Source of the DNA: Ascidia mentula
Taxonomy: Eukaryota > Chordata > Ascidiacea > Phlebobranchia > Ascidiidae
DNA: 64,000 nt
Assembly (NCBI GenBank): GCA_947561715.1
Contig: OX387202.1
Span: 12,599,001-12,663,000, forward strand
Reading direction: 5' to 3'
The translations under genes and the position numbers were made by a program. This document shows, piece by piece, positions 23,701 through 36,529 of this stretch (position 1 is its first letter; every line of letters starts with the position of its first letter). The notes beneath the pieces were generated by a model, which was given only the letters and a program-made list of their open reading frames with translations, made no database searches and was not told where the DNA came from.

Positions 23701-26205
23701 TCGTTTTGTTGTGATCGTAAGTCATCAGGTGTAGCGCCAGGTAAGTTACGTTACATCAGGTAAAAGTCATCGCAATTCACCAATAAACAAAGTTTTTCCA
23801 TTCCTATCACTCTGCAATATAGGTTTGACGAAATTATGTCAGCAATTTTTCCTCAACTAAAAATTATAACACGTTGTTTTTTTCAGGTTCGTTCCCCTCT
23901 CAGGGGCAAAGAAGACGACTTAAAGCAAAAAGTGACTCTGCTCCAAGCCTCAGTCGACACCATGGGTGAGATGGAAGGTCATCTCAGAGGTGAGGTCATA
24001 TCGTTGGAGCAACAATTGAAACAAGCCAAGGTTGAGGCCGAAAACTTGAGAGAAGTGGTGAAGAAAACCGAACGAGCAAATGTGAGTGTTGTAAGCATGG
24101 AAAGTGTTGTTTTTGGAGATATTGAATTGAAAACGGTGTCTGTGATCACTGTGTCGATGATGAAAATACAGTTGTAATTTGTAAAATTAGACAAAATCTC
24201 AGTTACCAACAAAATAGTGGTTAAAAAACTGATTAAATCCTGCAAATTGTGGTGTTTGGATTGTTTAAATTGTGTTTGTGATGACTGTTTTTATACCAGG
24301 TCAAAGATTTAAACCGGGAAATTCTACAGCTACAAGAAAAACTTGGAGAAATGGAGTCAACACATTCTGCGCAACTGAGCGGAATGAAGGTAAATTCTTG
24401 TATAATCTAAAAACCATTCCATGCTTCGAGGAGGCGACTCGTGCCGTTTTAACTTTACCCATAAATATGTTCTTATGTTTTGAGTTCATTTAACGGCATA
24501 CCATGCAGTGTCAGCAACAAACCCCAAATATTCTAAATTTGGATTAGGTGACGATCATTTTATAGTCGTTTGTGTCTTTTCATTTATTTCTGCTAAACAG
24601 CGCAGCAAAAGCCAAAAGAAAAAAAAATTATAATTTTGCTAAAAGAGTGACGTCACGAAGCTGTCAACCCACTTGCACGGGAGGGACGCAAACATAGAAC
24701 GTTTGACGGAGACGTGCGCTGAAATGGAACGCCAGCTCCAGGAAGAAGCGCGACAACGCGAAAAACTGAATTCAGAACTCCAGACAGCCGCCACCCACCT
24801 CAGCAAACTCAGATCACAGAGAAAAAGTGTCGCGGCCGAAAATCCAATGTCGGCAAGCACTGAAAGGTAACGAAAAACGTGTCCTTTCAAAACCATGCTT
24901 GTTTGGGTACGTTTGACTCGGTTGGTATTCGCATGTCAGTGCCAATAAAGCAGCACTTTCTTTTGTAAGAATGCAATATCAATTACGAATGTTAAACCCA
25001 TCGGGCCTTTTTTGTAAAAAAAAAAAAAAATTGTCTGCCACTGCTCTGTTTGTTCGATGCCTCTAAAGATTAGCCTACCATGTTAAAAGCCACAAATATA
25101 CACACAATATTGGAGGAGTACGTCAAAACATCATATACACCAATACCCCGACATCCTGATCCGCATGAATTTATATCTTAAATATGAAAAACCCCAACAA
25201 ATCCTTCTCTTTCATTTGCCTGCAATCGTTTTTAACCAATCAGTGTACGTCAACCTATTGTGACATTACATGGATTTTGCGTGCGACAGATCTCTAACTG
25301 AAGCCGAACTGCAGCTTTCCGATCTGCGACACAACTACGGGAAGACGGTTACACGTTTGGAAGACGAAAATCGCCAACTCATCAACCAAGTAAGTATATG
25401 ATTTCAGTGAGCTGCAACAGATGGCCACTGTTTCGACCTATAAGGTCGCATCAGTGCAACTTGGAGGGACTTTGCCGACCAAACGGCCAAGCAAAGACTT
25501 CCACTTTGTGGTGACACAAAAAAAACACGTAGTTCAAAATAAAAGACAGAAAGTGCTTTTTAAATGCGGCGTTACCCCAAAACTACAGGGACGACATTTT
25601 CCTATTCTTATTTCCAGGTTTCGAATCTCAAAGAACAACTCCACGAGAAAGAGAAGTCTTTTTACGTACCCGAAGCCGAAAGCGACGTGAAGCAGCAAGA
25701 GAACGCGAAAATAAACGAGATAGTCCAAGCTTACGAACATCGCATCGCATCCCTGGAGGCTCGTTTACAAGAAACCACCCAACACGACCCCGAAATTCGA
25801 CCCCCGCCTTCCACTAGCAGTGTCGTTATTCGCTCGGCCGAAAGCTCGACGGTTACGCCACGCTCAGAAGTTACTTTGAGTTCTGAAAGCCTCAGGGACG
25901 ACGCGAGGACTCCGACGCCCACGAAGAACTTCCTGCAGTCCATAGGCATCGACCCAGGCTCCGTGAACGCTTCCGCAATGTCATTTTACTCCAACATGCC
26001 TGGGAGTATGAATGAAAAACAGCTTCAGGCACTTTTGGGCATCACGGATGTTGATGATGTCCTGGAGGAGCAAGGTGCGTCCACGCTGGATGACTTTGCC
26101 CGGGATGAGGAAAAAAGAGTCATCGAGCTCGAATCCAGGATCGAGAAACATATTGGAGACATGCAGAAAGCCATGGACGCCGTTATCTGCAAATACACTA
26201 AATAG
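20772..26205 (+). CDS. CEP63: Centrosomal protein CEP63
   Basis: Coiled-coil protein of the centriole periphery needed for centriole duplication (family knowledge). Eleven exons close in phase, 722 residues: 20772-20879, 21244-21332, 21560-21698, 21944-22107, 22547-22874, 23142-23303, 23887-24081, 24300-24389, 24661-24866, 25290-25389, 25618-26205. The N-terminus matches vertebrate CEP63 closely (LLTSCGAELQELMRQIDIM; EVGMLKHQLEGYE). Most of the protein is heptad coiled coil. A Ser/Thr/Pro-rich segment precedes the conserved C-terminal helix (DDFARDEEKRVIELESRIEK), as in human CEP63 (about 703 residues). Human CEP63 has a multiciliation paralogue, DEUP1; this gene could represent the unduplicated ancestor. 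The start at 20772 is the first ATG after the acceptor ending at 20741. Confidence 0.9.
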
Positions 26206-26705
26206 GCAACCACTGGATTCCCGAGTACTTGTTACTGAAGCCCTATCAGTTTTCTATTGAACGTGTTTACAATGCGTTACTTCGTTATGGTTTGCAGCAC
26301 TAAGCGTCAGTATACCTTGAACGAAATGTTGGCCATTGGTTGGCTGAAGATACTTCGCTTGGTCAAACGAAGAGATGTTTTTTTGTGTGGCTTGGAAGTG
26401 TTAACACAAAAAAATTTGCGTTCGCCTGTTGCTCGCTGTGCTGTAGTTTCAAGTTTATATGTGTTTTTCTGTAGCTTATTATGTGTGTTTGTGTCTGTTC
26501 GCTTGTTACTTGTGCACAATCGTATTCGGTGACTTGAAAATTTGTAGATCCTGCGCTATTCCAAACTGTTACTTTGCTCTCAGAACACAGTCAAATTTTC
26601 ATATTCATTCTACTTTATTTTATTTAACGTGGATTTTGTCTTTTTCAGGATTAGGATTTTATAAAATAGCAACAATTATTAACTATGGCTCTGGAGCAAA
26701 TCGGC
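26206..26705. other. Tail-to-tail spacer between CEP63 and SLC3A1
   Basis: 500 bp holding the two 3' UTRs, T-rich on the plus strand. There is no recognisable gene or repeat. Confidence 0.5.
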
Positions 26706-29700
26706 TTAACAGACTTCCAGCAAGCCGATAACGTTGACGCAAACTTTCTTCGAAGTGAAACAACGGTTCGCCATGCTTGGCTCTTTATTGAAGAAATCGC
26801 CGTGTCGAAATTTAACGACCAATCCTTCCTCTGGCTGAATTTCTAGAGATCTTAAATTGCTGCTACCCGTAGCTGTGGTGCTTGCGGATGCTACGATATC
26901 CCCCGAGGCGGGAAGGTTGCTTGCGAATTCGCTGAGGTCCACGGTGTCTTGTGATTTGGCAAGGTTAATCGCCACCAGGTAAGACTGCGTACCCGTCATT
27001 TCACGGACAAACCTGAGTAACAATAAACCAATTAAAATAAACTTTCCTAAAAAGTTCAATCCTTACAAAAAAATAAAGAATACTATGCAGACCAAAGCGG
27101 ATTTGAACCACGTTATGGAAACGTGCATTTTCAGGTTTAAAATCTTCTTGCAAGACGAATTAATATTTCGCTACAGCATTGTGATTGGGATAGGATGTGA
27201 AATGATCCCTAAAATTAGTTAACAAAAAGAACGAAAATAACATATTTACAGCTGGACATTGATTAAAAAACAACACATTTTGTTCACTTACACGACTGAT
27301 TTGTTCGTAGCTTTTACCATACAAAGCCATCCACGTAGAAAGGTAACGTCTTGCCTCATTTGAAGTAGATTTTGGTACATGCTTAACATCGAAAGGGGTT
27401 CATTTTTTTGATTCTGAAACGGTTGAACAAATCTATGTCTTCCATGAAAGCGGCAACTAGGTATTATATTGTACATTCAATAATAATACTTCTGTAGATG
27501 TATATCCTTCATTGTTTGTTTTAACAATATCATATACCTCCTGTTATTTTTTTTATTGCTTATGGGGTTGTAATATTTTTGTTCCAATTGAAAAAGAAAA
27601 AACACTTGAAAGCAGTAAAGTTATCGGACTATGGAAAACGTTTTTCTGGCTAACGTGAAAATTTTTCAAGCAGTGTCTTACCACCAAACATTTTCAATCA
27701 AAAGTGTTTTTTTTGTGGGTGTAAAGTGGTCTGAACATATACCTTACCTCAACATTGAGCGTGGTGTAATCCGAATTTACAGGTAACCAAGGTGTGCAAT
27801 TGAAACAGAATCCTGCATTCTCAGTATTATCCCACTGCATCGGTGTTCGCTCGGGATCTCTAAAATCCTGTTAAAAATAAAACACAGTTAAGTTTATTCA
27901 TAACCCTTTCCTTTAAAAAGTGATAACTAGCTCTGGCCTAGATTTCTACTTAATCATCCAACCAAGATGTTTTTTTTTAAATATATATATTTCGCCTATG
28001 CGGAATCCTCAGTTTTCGTATTCAAATAGAATTTCCTTTAATATACGTTGTATCATTTTAAAGGGATTTGGAGGGAATTTTTCGAGCCCAAATATTTTTT
28101 GGAATTTTCCAATTTTTTTGCTTGAGAATTAGGCAGCTAACAGTCGAGTTTCACAAGCCCTTGGAACCCATTACGCCTATGCCCTTAAAAGCAAAATAAC
28201 CGCTGCAGCAACACTAAATCGGTAGTGGATTTAATTTAAAAAAACTTACACTCATTTCTGTGCCGTCCGTCATTCCAATCTCCTCTCCATAGTACATCCC
28301 CGGTGTGCCTGAAAGCATGAGGGTGAGAAAAGATGCACAGCGAGCGAGTCCTTCACCAAGACGGGACACCAATCGCGGATTGTCATGGTTACCAATCTGC
28401 ATATAGAAACAGATGGGATTTTTGTGTTGTGCCGAGAGGCCGGTAGACGCAGACGGGTCATGAGTTTGCATTATTAGCTCTGCGTGCAATTTTTGTGGGA
28501 AAGTCCGTTCATTAAATATTACATTATTTTCTTCGATAAATTGAATAGCCAATGGGCACCACCTAAATTAGCACCCTATAGCCAAAAAAATCTACGTGTT
28601 GCTTTCACAAAAATTCTTTGAAATGTTACTGAGTTGAGGCAGTTAGATTTGTTTTCTATAAATTTTTTTGTGTCTGACCAAAAAGTATTATAAAACAACC
28701 AATTGTTCCGCTTACCACCCAGTTAGGCCACTTAGACTGGGGCATATTTTGCATCCACTTTAAAACTGTGCTTTCAATGCTTGTTCCCTTCCAGGCAGTT
28801 GTATCGTTTCCAATATCAATCAACAAAAAGTTCATTGGAAAATCGGCCTCCTCTTGCCACTCGGTTCCATAGTAACGCATGATGATGTCTATGTCGTCAT
28901 TGTACACTTCCGTTTCCATAAATCTGCAATACAATCAAATTAAATGATGTAATTTTTCGTCACTAACGATTCAATAGCAGAAGTTCACTGTCTATAGCTG
29001 TGGTCCCCAACCTTTTTTGCTCTACGGGAAGTTTAACGCAGATAGTATTTTTACGTACCGGCCTTGCAACTCTCCACACCGCTATACCAGTAACTGGATA
29101 TAAGTGCCAAGACAACAACATGCGACACAGGCTGGATACAAGTTTGCAACCTGTTTTCGTATATCTGCCTACACGTAAAGCGTGTAAAAACCTTTAGTTA
29201 TGTATAATATATTTTCTTTCTGTATTTACTGGTTACAAAGCCTCACGGACCCGGATCGGACTGTGGCCCAGCAGTTGGGGCCCCTGGGCCCTATGGTATA
29301 AACTAAGCCAATTGTATGGTTTACTACAGTATTACTTTTGTAAAGTGTTTGGATTTTTTGCGTGCACCTTGTTATTTGAGCTAAGTAGCTATACCTGTAG
29401 ACTCCTGGCTCAGTGCTGTATTTTTTCAACAAATTTCGCCACGTAGCAACAATATCGTGAATACCCGGCTGGTTTTCGGTTTCGGTGTGGTACGTGTTCT
29501 CATACGACGCCTGAAATATTGAAAGTTGATTATGAGAAACTTCAGAAACATAAAAATGTTAAAAACATGTTTTTGAAGTTATAAACGGTTACCGATATTT
29601 TCAAAATCAATCGTTTATATTGTAATTATAAATGTGTGTGATTAAAAAGGACGTTTTTAGGCCATTTCTATCATTACTCACAGAATGTTATCAAGAACGT

Positions 29701-32700
29701 ATTGAGGGGTTATATGCTTTAAGTTGAACCAAAACGATATCTGCTCAATTCAATACACATCTTATGTACGTTTTGTTTTTAAAGGACAAGTGATCAAAAG
29801 TTTTACGTACTGGCAGTGATGGGTCGACCAGTGGATTATCCTGCATCAACTTTGATTCCAACATAAATGCCAACGCGTCGCATCTAAAGCCATCAACACC
29901 TTTATCCATCCAAAATTCCATGATACTCTGGAAACGTACGTTGAATGAAACTTAGTACTTTAAACTCGCCGTAAAACTGTTAGTGCTGTTGTATGGTCGT
30001 AAGGCGTATGAAAGTCAATGTCGCATACACATACAACATTTAACTGAACTACTTAACAAACTATATCCCGTACACGTGTGATTTGCACTATAGAACTGTG
30101 ATGTTTTTTAGTCTTTCAATTAGAACTGCTGTTCAATAAACGTTTAAAAATTAAGATGAATGTCAAACACGAAGAGGTTGCGAAAGTTTTAAAAAATGGT
30201 CGTGATAGGTTTGGGAAGCCGTAATTTATGCAACTTATTTCAATACTTTTATCAACTCCTGTAACAGATTGTCAAATACTAACGTGTAAAAAGGTAAAAT
30301 GAAAACAACAGAAGTTAATTGGATCAGTGTATAGCGCTAATAAAAAAATACCTCCAGTTCTTGAAGGACTTGATCATTTCTTAAGTTTAGGTCTGGCTGT
30401 TCCTTGTAGAACGCGTGGTAGTAAAATTGTCCCCTTGCTGCATTCCATGTCCACGAACTTCCACCGAAAACACTTTGCTGATTTATAAGGCACAAGTTAC
30501 ACATGAAACACTTGCAAGCAATAAAATCATTACTCTTCCATCATACAAAGGACGACAAGTTAGCTTATGTTAATTTCTTCAACTATTTAAGTGCGCAAAA
30601 CGTACTTGGTGTTAGGTGTGTGTTGAAAACACACTGATTTAATGCAAGTATTTGAAAAGACGCAAAATTTGTTATAACACGAATAGTTGGGCAAGGCTCT
30701 CAAAATCACGATTTTTACATTGCAAACCTTTTTCTATTTAATGTTTTTGTTGCTATTTACCCAGTTGTTTGGAATTCCTTGTGCGGTGCCGTTGGTGCTG
30801 TTAGCCCATATGTAGTAATCTTTATACATGTCGTTGTTTGGGTCTGAACTTGCGACGAACCATGCGTGTTGATCACTTGTGTGATTTGGAACGAAATCCA
30901 TTATCAGCTTCATGCCTTTAAACAAGGTATTAAAAGCTAGCAAAACTCACCAGCTCAAATGTATCAAATTGTTGGTGGGCACACTGAAGATGTTTTGTTT
31001 GTCGTGATAAATATTTAGAATTGTAACAATTTAGAATATGTGATTTCTGTGAGAATACGAAATACATCTTATTACCCAAACGTTTTTTGAGGTGTGTTTA
31101 TGATCTGAAACCTATTCATTAATGTCGTAATTTGACAGAAGATTCCGCTACTATTAGACACCGAACAAACATTATATTTACGAATCAAGTTGGTGGGCCC
31201 TTTTTAAAGAGATAACATGAGATTGTTGGCCATCAAGTCTTTAATAAAACTCACGGTTTGTAAGCAAACAATAGTGTCCATGTTGCCCATTTTGATATTC
31301 ACAAGCCCCCTATAGACTCGTATAAGGTCGCTGCATCTCCACTCATGCGTTTTTGACGTTTAAATATAGTGTTTTCTCACAATGCAACAAAAAAGGCATA
31401 TTGCCATATATCGTCGCCAATTTGCTGAGCGAAACTTTTTTAGTCAAACTTTCAGACAACTCCTTTAGAGATGATTTTATCTCTAGCAGAAAAATATATT
31501 TTGCCCTGAAAGGGGCATTATCAGTTTCTGCGAAGAGTACAAACAACGTATAATAACTAAGTACAAGCGAAGGTCTGCCACATAAGGAAAAGTACCTTAT
31601 TCAAATCGGCAGCCTACCAGCAGGGTGGCTTGGTTCACCGATCCGGTGGTCTGCCACACAAGTGTTTTATCGCCGCCTATTTTACCTCTTTCGTGGAGAT
31701 CGGTGATAAGTTCTTCCATATCAGCCATTGTGCCGAAGATCGGATCGATTTGACGATAATCGGATACATCATAGCCATTGTCCTTCTGTGGAGACTGGTA
31801 GACCGGATTAAGCCACACAGTTTCAACGGTCAGATCGTCACCGAGGTAACCAAGCTTGTTCCTTATTCCTGTTGGGAAACGTTTAAAGTTTATACGATTG
31901 TTGGGCGCTTCTGTTTTTGTTGTAATTTTGATAGATATAAAGCTTATAATCTATAGGCTGGATCGAAAGCTGCTGTAAACTACGCAAGTCAATGACCACT
32001 GATAGGCAATATATTCAAAAATGGATCATGAGATGATGGAGGTTCATACATCAAGTGGTTTATAATATTTTTTTGACCACACCGAGATTTGAACCCTGGA
32101 TATTCTGGCTCCGAATCCCGATCAAGTTTTCTTTTTAGCATATGGGTCGGGCGCTTGACCAATGCTGCCAATCACCCGCCCATCAAGGTGTCTATTTTAA
32201 CAAAGCAACCTATGGCCCATGCACGAACAGTGGCGGTGTGCCATGGAACTGCAGTGGCGTACATCTCATCCAAATGTTAAAACGTATTTATAGATGAATA
32301 TATTGATTACAATTATAACAATGACTCTTCTCATAGAATTGTCTTTCCTGCGTGTCCAAAATTACTCACACAAGTGGCAGACGATTACCAGCGATAACGC
32401 TCTTCTCTGTGTGTCTACGAATCGAACTACTCTCACCGTTCAAGTCCCCGATACCGTCGTTATCCGAATCGGCGAAGGATTTCGGGTAGATTTGGTAAAT
32501 CGGACTCGTCTGGAAGAACTTCTGGCACGCTGGCGACACGGCAATAAGTGCGACGACCATGGAGAAGAGAGCGAGGATGGTGAGGATCACACAAGCTGTG
32601 AGGATGTTACGAGCCCACACGAACTTCTTTTGCCTGGAATACTTGAGCAGAACCTCCTTTGGCATACCTGGCATATAGAGGGAAATAATTTCATTTCAAC

Positions 32701-33363
32701 TTACGGTTTATAGACCCTTATTGCAGACTATAGATTTTGCTAAAAATTGGAGTCTGTCAAGGTTTCTGACCTTGTTTGGTCCGTGGGCCATCTGATTAAT
32801 TTTCAAATTACATTTAGTAACTCTGTGGTTCCCGTGATCGAGAAAATATTGGAAATTAATTTTATTGATGTCCCCATACAATTTAATTTTCTCGCTGATC
32901 CGACAAATCGCAAGTGTTATTTATAAGTAATGGCGCCAACAATATGCATTAAGTGAGCCTGGCTGATTAGCGAAGAAGATCGTCCCTAGTTGCCAAACAG
33001 CACTGATGAGCCCAATTAAGTCAAAACAGTGGACCTGTCTGCAGCTCATCTTGAAAGCATTATGGTTTGGGAAAATCCTGAACGTTTAGTTTCTTTTTCT
33101 GCACTGCGAAGCACAATTTTTCCTACTGTATGGGGTGTTTGACAATTATGCAGCAACTGGTTTTCTACTTACGTGGATCTTTGGCCCGACGGTTAATCTT
33201 TATATTCAATAAATTTTTGTATACCTGCGTACGGTCCATCATGTTCCAGTTCTGGTGTTGCCGACTTTGGAAGGTTGCTGTTAATTTCGACGCCGAAGTC
33301 ACCGTTGAACGAGGTGACTTTCTCGCTATCTGTCTCATTGTCGTAGGCGTTATTTTCCGTCAT
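26706..33363 (-). CDS. SLC3A1: Amino-acid transporter heavy chain rBAT
   Basis: Type II membrane glycoprotein that escorts a light-chain amino-acid transporter to the surface (family knowledge). Twelve exons, 656 residues: 33225-33363, 32437-32667, 31686-31868, 30761-30915, 30352-30477, 29811-29927, 29395-29510, 28716-28923, 28250-28396, 27748-27867, 27292-27413, 26706-27012. A cytoplasmic N-terminus with YAGMPKEVL precedes one membrane span (about 66-90) and SPAC (Cys94), equivalent to the cysteine that disulphide-links heavy and light chains. The ectodomain is an alpha-amylase-like (GH13) fold: [57 protein letters not shown]. The C-terminus [20 protein letters not shown] matches the disulphide-containing rBAT tail, which separates it from 4F2hc and from insect maltases. 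Human rBAT has 685 residues. Confidence 0.92.
27075..27190 (-). repeat. tRNA-derived SINE-like fragment
   Basis: On the minus strand a perfect pol III B box (GGTTCAAATCC, within 27098-27109) is followed by an AT-rich tail (CTTTATTTTTTTG). An A-box-like stretch lies near 27180. It sits in an SLC3A1 intron and resembles the SINE at 32060-32195 around the B box and tail (TTTGGTC against TGTGGTC). Confidence 0.4.
28998..29286. mobile_element. Probable hAT-type MITE
   Basis: In an SLC3A1 intron. The left end CTGTGGTCCCCAACC (28998) and the right end read on the other strand, CAGGGGCCCCAAC (from 29286), form an imperfect inverted pair with the G/C-rich hAT-like consensus. I do not see a clean 8-bp target duplication, so the boundaries are approximate. 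Confidence 0.45.
32060..32195 (-). repeat. tRNA-derived SINE
   Basis: On the minus strand this has a tRNA-like head with an A-box-like stretch TGGTCAAGCGCCC (32149-32161) and a B box GGTTCAAATCTC (32084-32095). An A-rich 3' tail (CAAAAAAATATT) follows. The 54-base gap between the boxes fits a long-variable-arm tRNA ancestor or a diverged SINE. It lies in an SLC3A1 intron. It does not fold as a full tRNA, so I do not call a tRNA gene. Confidence 0.6.
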
Positions 33364-36300
33364 TTTGCCTTTTTATTTCTAATTTAATTGTTTTTTTGCT
33401 TACAAGTACACTGCAAAATGCATTTGAAATAATAACTAAAACGGCAAAAAATCATGTGAGAAAATTACAGTTGTTTGCAAACCTAACCAACCGACATCAC
33501 TTTTGCACTAAAATCTCAGAACACTTCTGCTCTACAACGCCCTGAGCCAGCTTTATTAGGTGAAGTGCTCTTTCAAAGCATTGTGACGTAACAAAAAGGC
33601 GCCCTTCCGCGCCGAGTTAACGATTGACAACGGACAAATAGTTTTTGCTGCTGGCACGCCACTAGTCATAAGTTTCACCACAGAGATTAATGTGTAACCT
33701 GCAGACTAAACAAACATCATTGGGTTGGATTTCTGTTTGCAAAGACCTTGCGAATGCCTGTTTTGCAACCGCTGCGTTAGAACCGATTCCTGAAAATAAT
33801 AAATATGTTAGATTGCACTATTGACTGATATCGCCGTTTTGACTGAGTAATGTTAATAAAAAAAGTCGGGATATAGGCCAACATAAAATCGTTGAAGACG
33901 CGATTTAAAATCACACTTTGAACCACGGCATATGATCTTTGATCAACAAAGTTTCTTTCTTCGTGAAGTGTTCGTACTCCTGTAAGTCGTCCATTTGATC
34001 TTCCAGTACATCAGCCGTGTTTACTGCATTTCCAACTCCTGCTTCGAAAGTCCAACGAATCCGAGCGCAAACGTTGCATGGGGTCGTTGACCGTTTCGTG
34101 GCTCGGTTGCTATTTTAGGAATGTCGCGGCTACAGCGTCGGAATACACGTCATTTTATTACATTTTATTTTTCAACAATCACGCAAAACAAATGATACTT
34201 AAATGAGTTTTGTATGGTCCGCACATTTGGTTGATACATTCCTTTTGTGTAATGGCATTGCAGGAATATTCTACGCCATTTTAGTGTTAAATTCCAAAGA
34301 TAAAAAAGTCAGAAATTTGTATAAACTACTACGGTTTTTTTCATATGACAGCCTGCAAAGCATAATGTTGAAGTTGGAATTCATTGAATCCTATCACTGA
34401 AGCATGCGAAATGGTTTACTTTTCTTGTAGTCCAGTAAGAGCAGTGGTTCCCAAACTTAATTTCATCGCTAACACTTCAAAGTGCTGCACAAAGTTGCCC
34501 CAAACAGTCCACTTAATAGAGAAAATTCGTGCTCGTGAGATGAAAACCACTTAATAACATTTAGCTTTTAAGCATGGAAGCATGAGTAAACCCATGAAAT
34601 AAACATGTAATGCATGTTTTCCATTGCTTAAATTTGTATATTTTTCTTTCAGAGGTTAAGTTGTCTTTCACGGACGATCTGGCGTACTACCTACAAATCC
34701 GTTTTGGAACCGCCGAATTCAAGCGTTTTTATGGAGGTACCAGTTTAAAAATTATTAGGTTGTAACCCCGCCAAGGCAGGGAAGAAAAATTGTCAAAGAC
34801 TCATTGAAATGTTCCTCCCCACGGAAATCTTTAGTAAAAGGCGAAAGATTTATACGTGTGAGAAGAAACCAGAGTAATTTGGTTGATTGAGCGGCCGCCA
34901 CGGAGCAACTCGCAAGTTTTCTAGTGTTTGTGGTGCGCTCGGGAGAGGAACAATTTTCGCGACCAAATACGTTGGTTCTTAGAGAAGCGCAGCATTGTAT
35001 TTGTAAGTGTTCTTTTTTCATTTGTGAATAAATATCTTCATATTAACTCTCCAGTGAAGTAGATACTATTCCGAAGCAAACGAGTTTCATATTTAATGTG
35101 CGTTTAAACGAACACCGCGGTTAAACTTTTTTGTATTGTTGATATTGTGCAAGGCTTGGTTAATTGAAGATATACGTCAAATCCGAATGTTAACTCCAGG
35201 TTGTTATTAATCCTAAACCTGATTAAGTGTATTGGTTATGTTGGACAGGTTTTGCATTTCGGATATGTTGAGGAAAAAAAAGAACGCGTAAAAAGTGACC
35301 TTCGATCGTTAACTTTATTCTTTTCTCCGCCACAACGCCCGCAGTGCTGACCACTATATCTCTGCCTCGAAAGTTAAGAGCCACTTAACGGAACACTCGC
35401 ATACGCACGCCCAAACAAAGCTATCCCGAAACATGATTATGCCGCCTCTTCCTTTGTTGTTTTAGACGATCGATTTGCGCTGACCGCTTAGCCCACGGCA
35501 AACTTTTCGGATGCGCGAGCACCCAACTTCAAATACCAACAGAAGGTGGTGGCATTGTCGCGGTTTACAGACGCTTTTCATGGCCCACGGTTTTGTTTCA
35601 GCCGGTGGCAGCCGCAGACCCGCAGTAGCAACCGATGTTGAAGCTGGTTGTCCGGCGCTATGGATGTGGCTTGAGGCTTTATTACAGGTAGTTGAGACCG
35701 CAGAGTACCGATTTGCCTGTTTAGAGAAAGCGTGTACCGCGATGGGGTTTGAAGGCACGCTTGGTTAAGCGTAGATGTGCAGGTTTACACCTAGAGACTC
35801 GCGCGAACGGCGGAAAGGAAATGGCTTTCGATGGTCTCAGATGAGGGAGAACGCTCAGAGCAGTCCGAAAAAGTGATTCCTGTTGCTGTAGAATTAATCG
35901 TTGCTCTAAGCATTCCTGCGTTTTTTTGAGAAAATGTAAATGATGAAATCGCGAATTTCTTTGCAATTTTATGAGCATTGTTATAGTAAGTTTGTGTCGT
36001 GTTTACTATAAAACGTAGTACTTAAACTCTTGTATAGCTTGTATAGCTTCAGAGTAGCCGAGTCTGAGAAAATAAGGGCTTCACAAATTAAACAAAGCCC
36101 CTAGTGTTCTGTTGAGGAACTGCGTTTGGTGGTAGAGTAACGTTAGAACGTAGATTGGGTTCCAGGCCCTTGCGTTAGCCGGCTTCCGTGCCAGGGTTAT
36201 TAGAAGCAAATTTGCCCAATCAGCTGGTGTTGTGCCAATAGCAAGGCATTTGTTAAGGATTGTGTGCGCGGTTTTTCTATATTTTATTGAATAGCGTCGC

Positions 36301-36529
36301 GATAAGCCAACTTGCCGTGTTTGCTAAGTTGCTCAGAGGTGTTTGCCGGATGTGTAACTTGTTGTTTTGCAACCTTTAATTGTGTTGTTCAGAGGGCGCT
36401 CCGAACAGATCGCTAAAACTGGAATAAAATGTTAAACTCAGACTTGTTAAATTCTCAGACTTGTTGCACTGACTAAACACGTTGGTTGTCACTTTTCCAG
36501 GCGTTTAAAGTTACATCCCTTGCTCCGTT
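33364..36529. promoter_or_regulatory. Divergent 5' region of SLC3A1 and the glutaminase-like gene
   Basis: 3.2 kb between two start codons facing away from each other. At 34442 a hAT-like end (CAGTGGTTCCCAAAC) appears without a visible partner. At 34656-34737 there is an exon-like stretch (acceptor TTTCTTTCAG, about 27 open codons, donor GGAGGTACC) that could be an upstream exon of the glutaminase-like gene, but nothing confirms it. A splice acceptor CTTTTCCAG ends at 36500, 29 bp before the chosen start at 36530, and an in-frame stop lies between them. I see no other gene. Confidence 0.45.

Noticed and set aside
34656-34737. Exon-like open stretch with acceptor and donor upstream of the glutaminase-like gene
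   Set aside because: An in-frame stop lies between the 36500 acceptor and the chosen ATG, so it cannot add coding sequence through that exon. It may still be a 5' UTR exon; not called as a feature of its own.
36119-36190. tRNA-like A and B boxes (TGGTGGTAGAG; GGTTCCAGGCC)
   Set aside because: B box departs from consensus and no cloverleaf can be drawn; perhaps an old SINE head.
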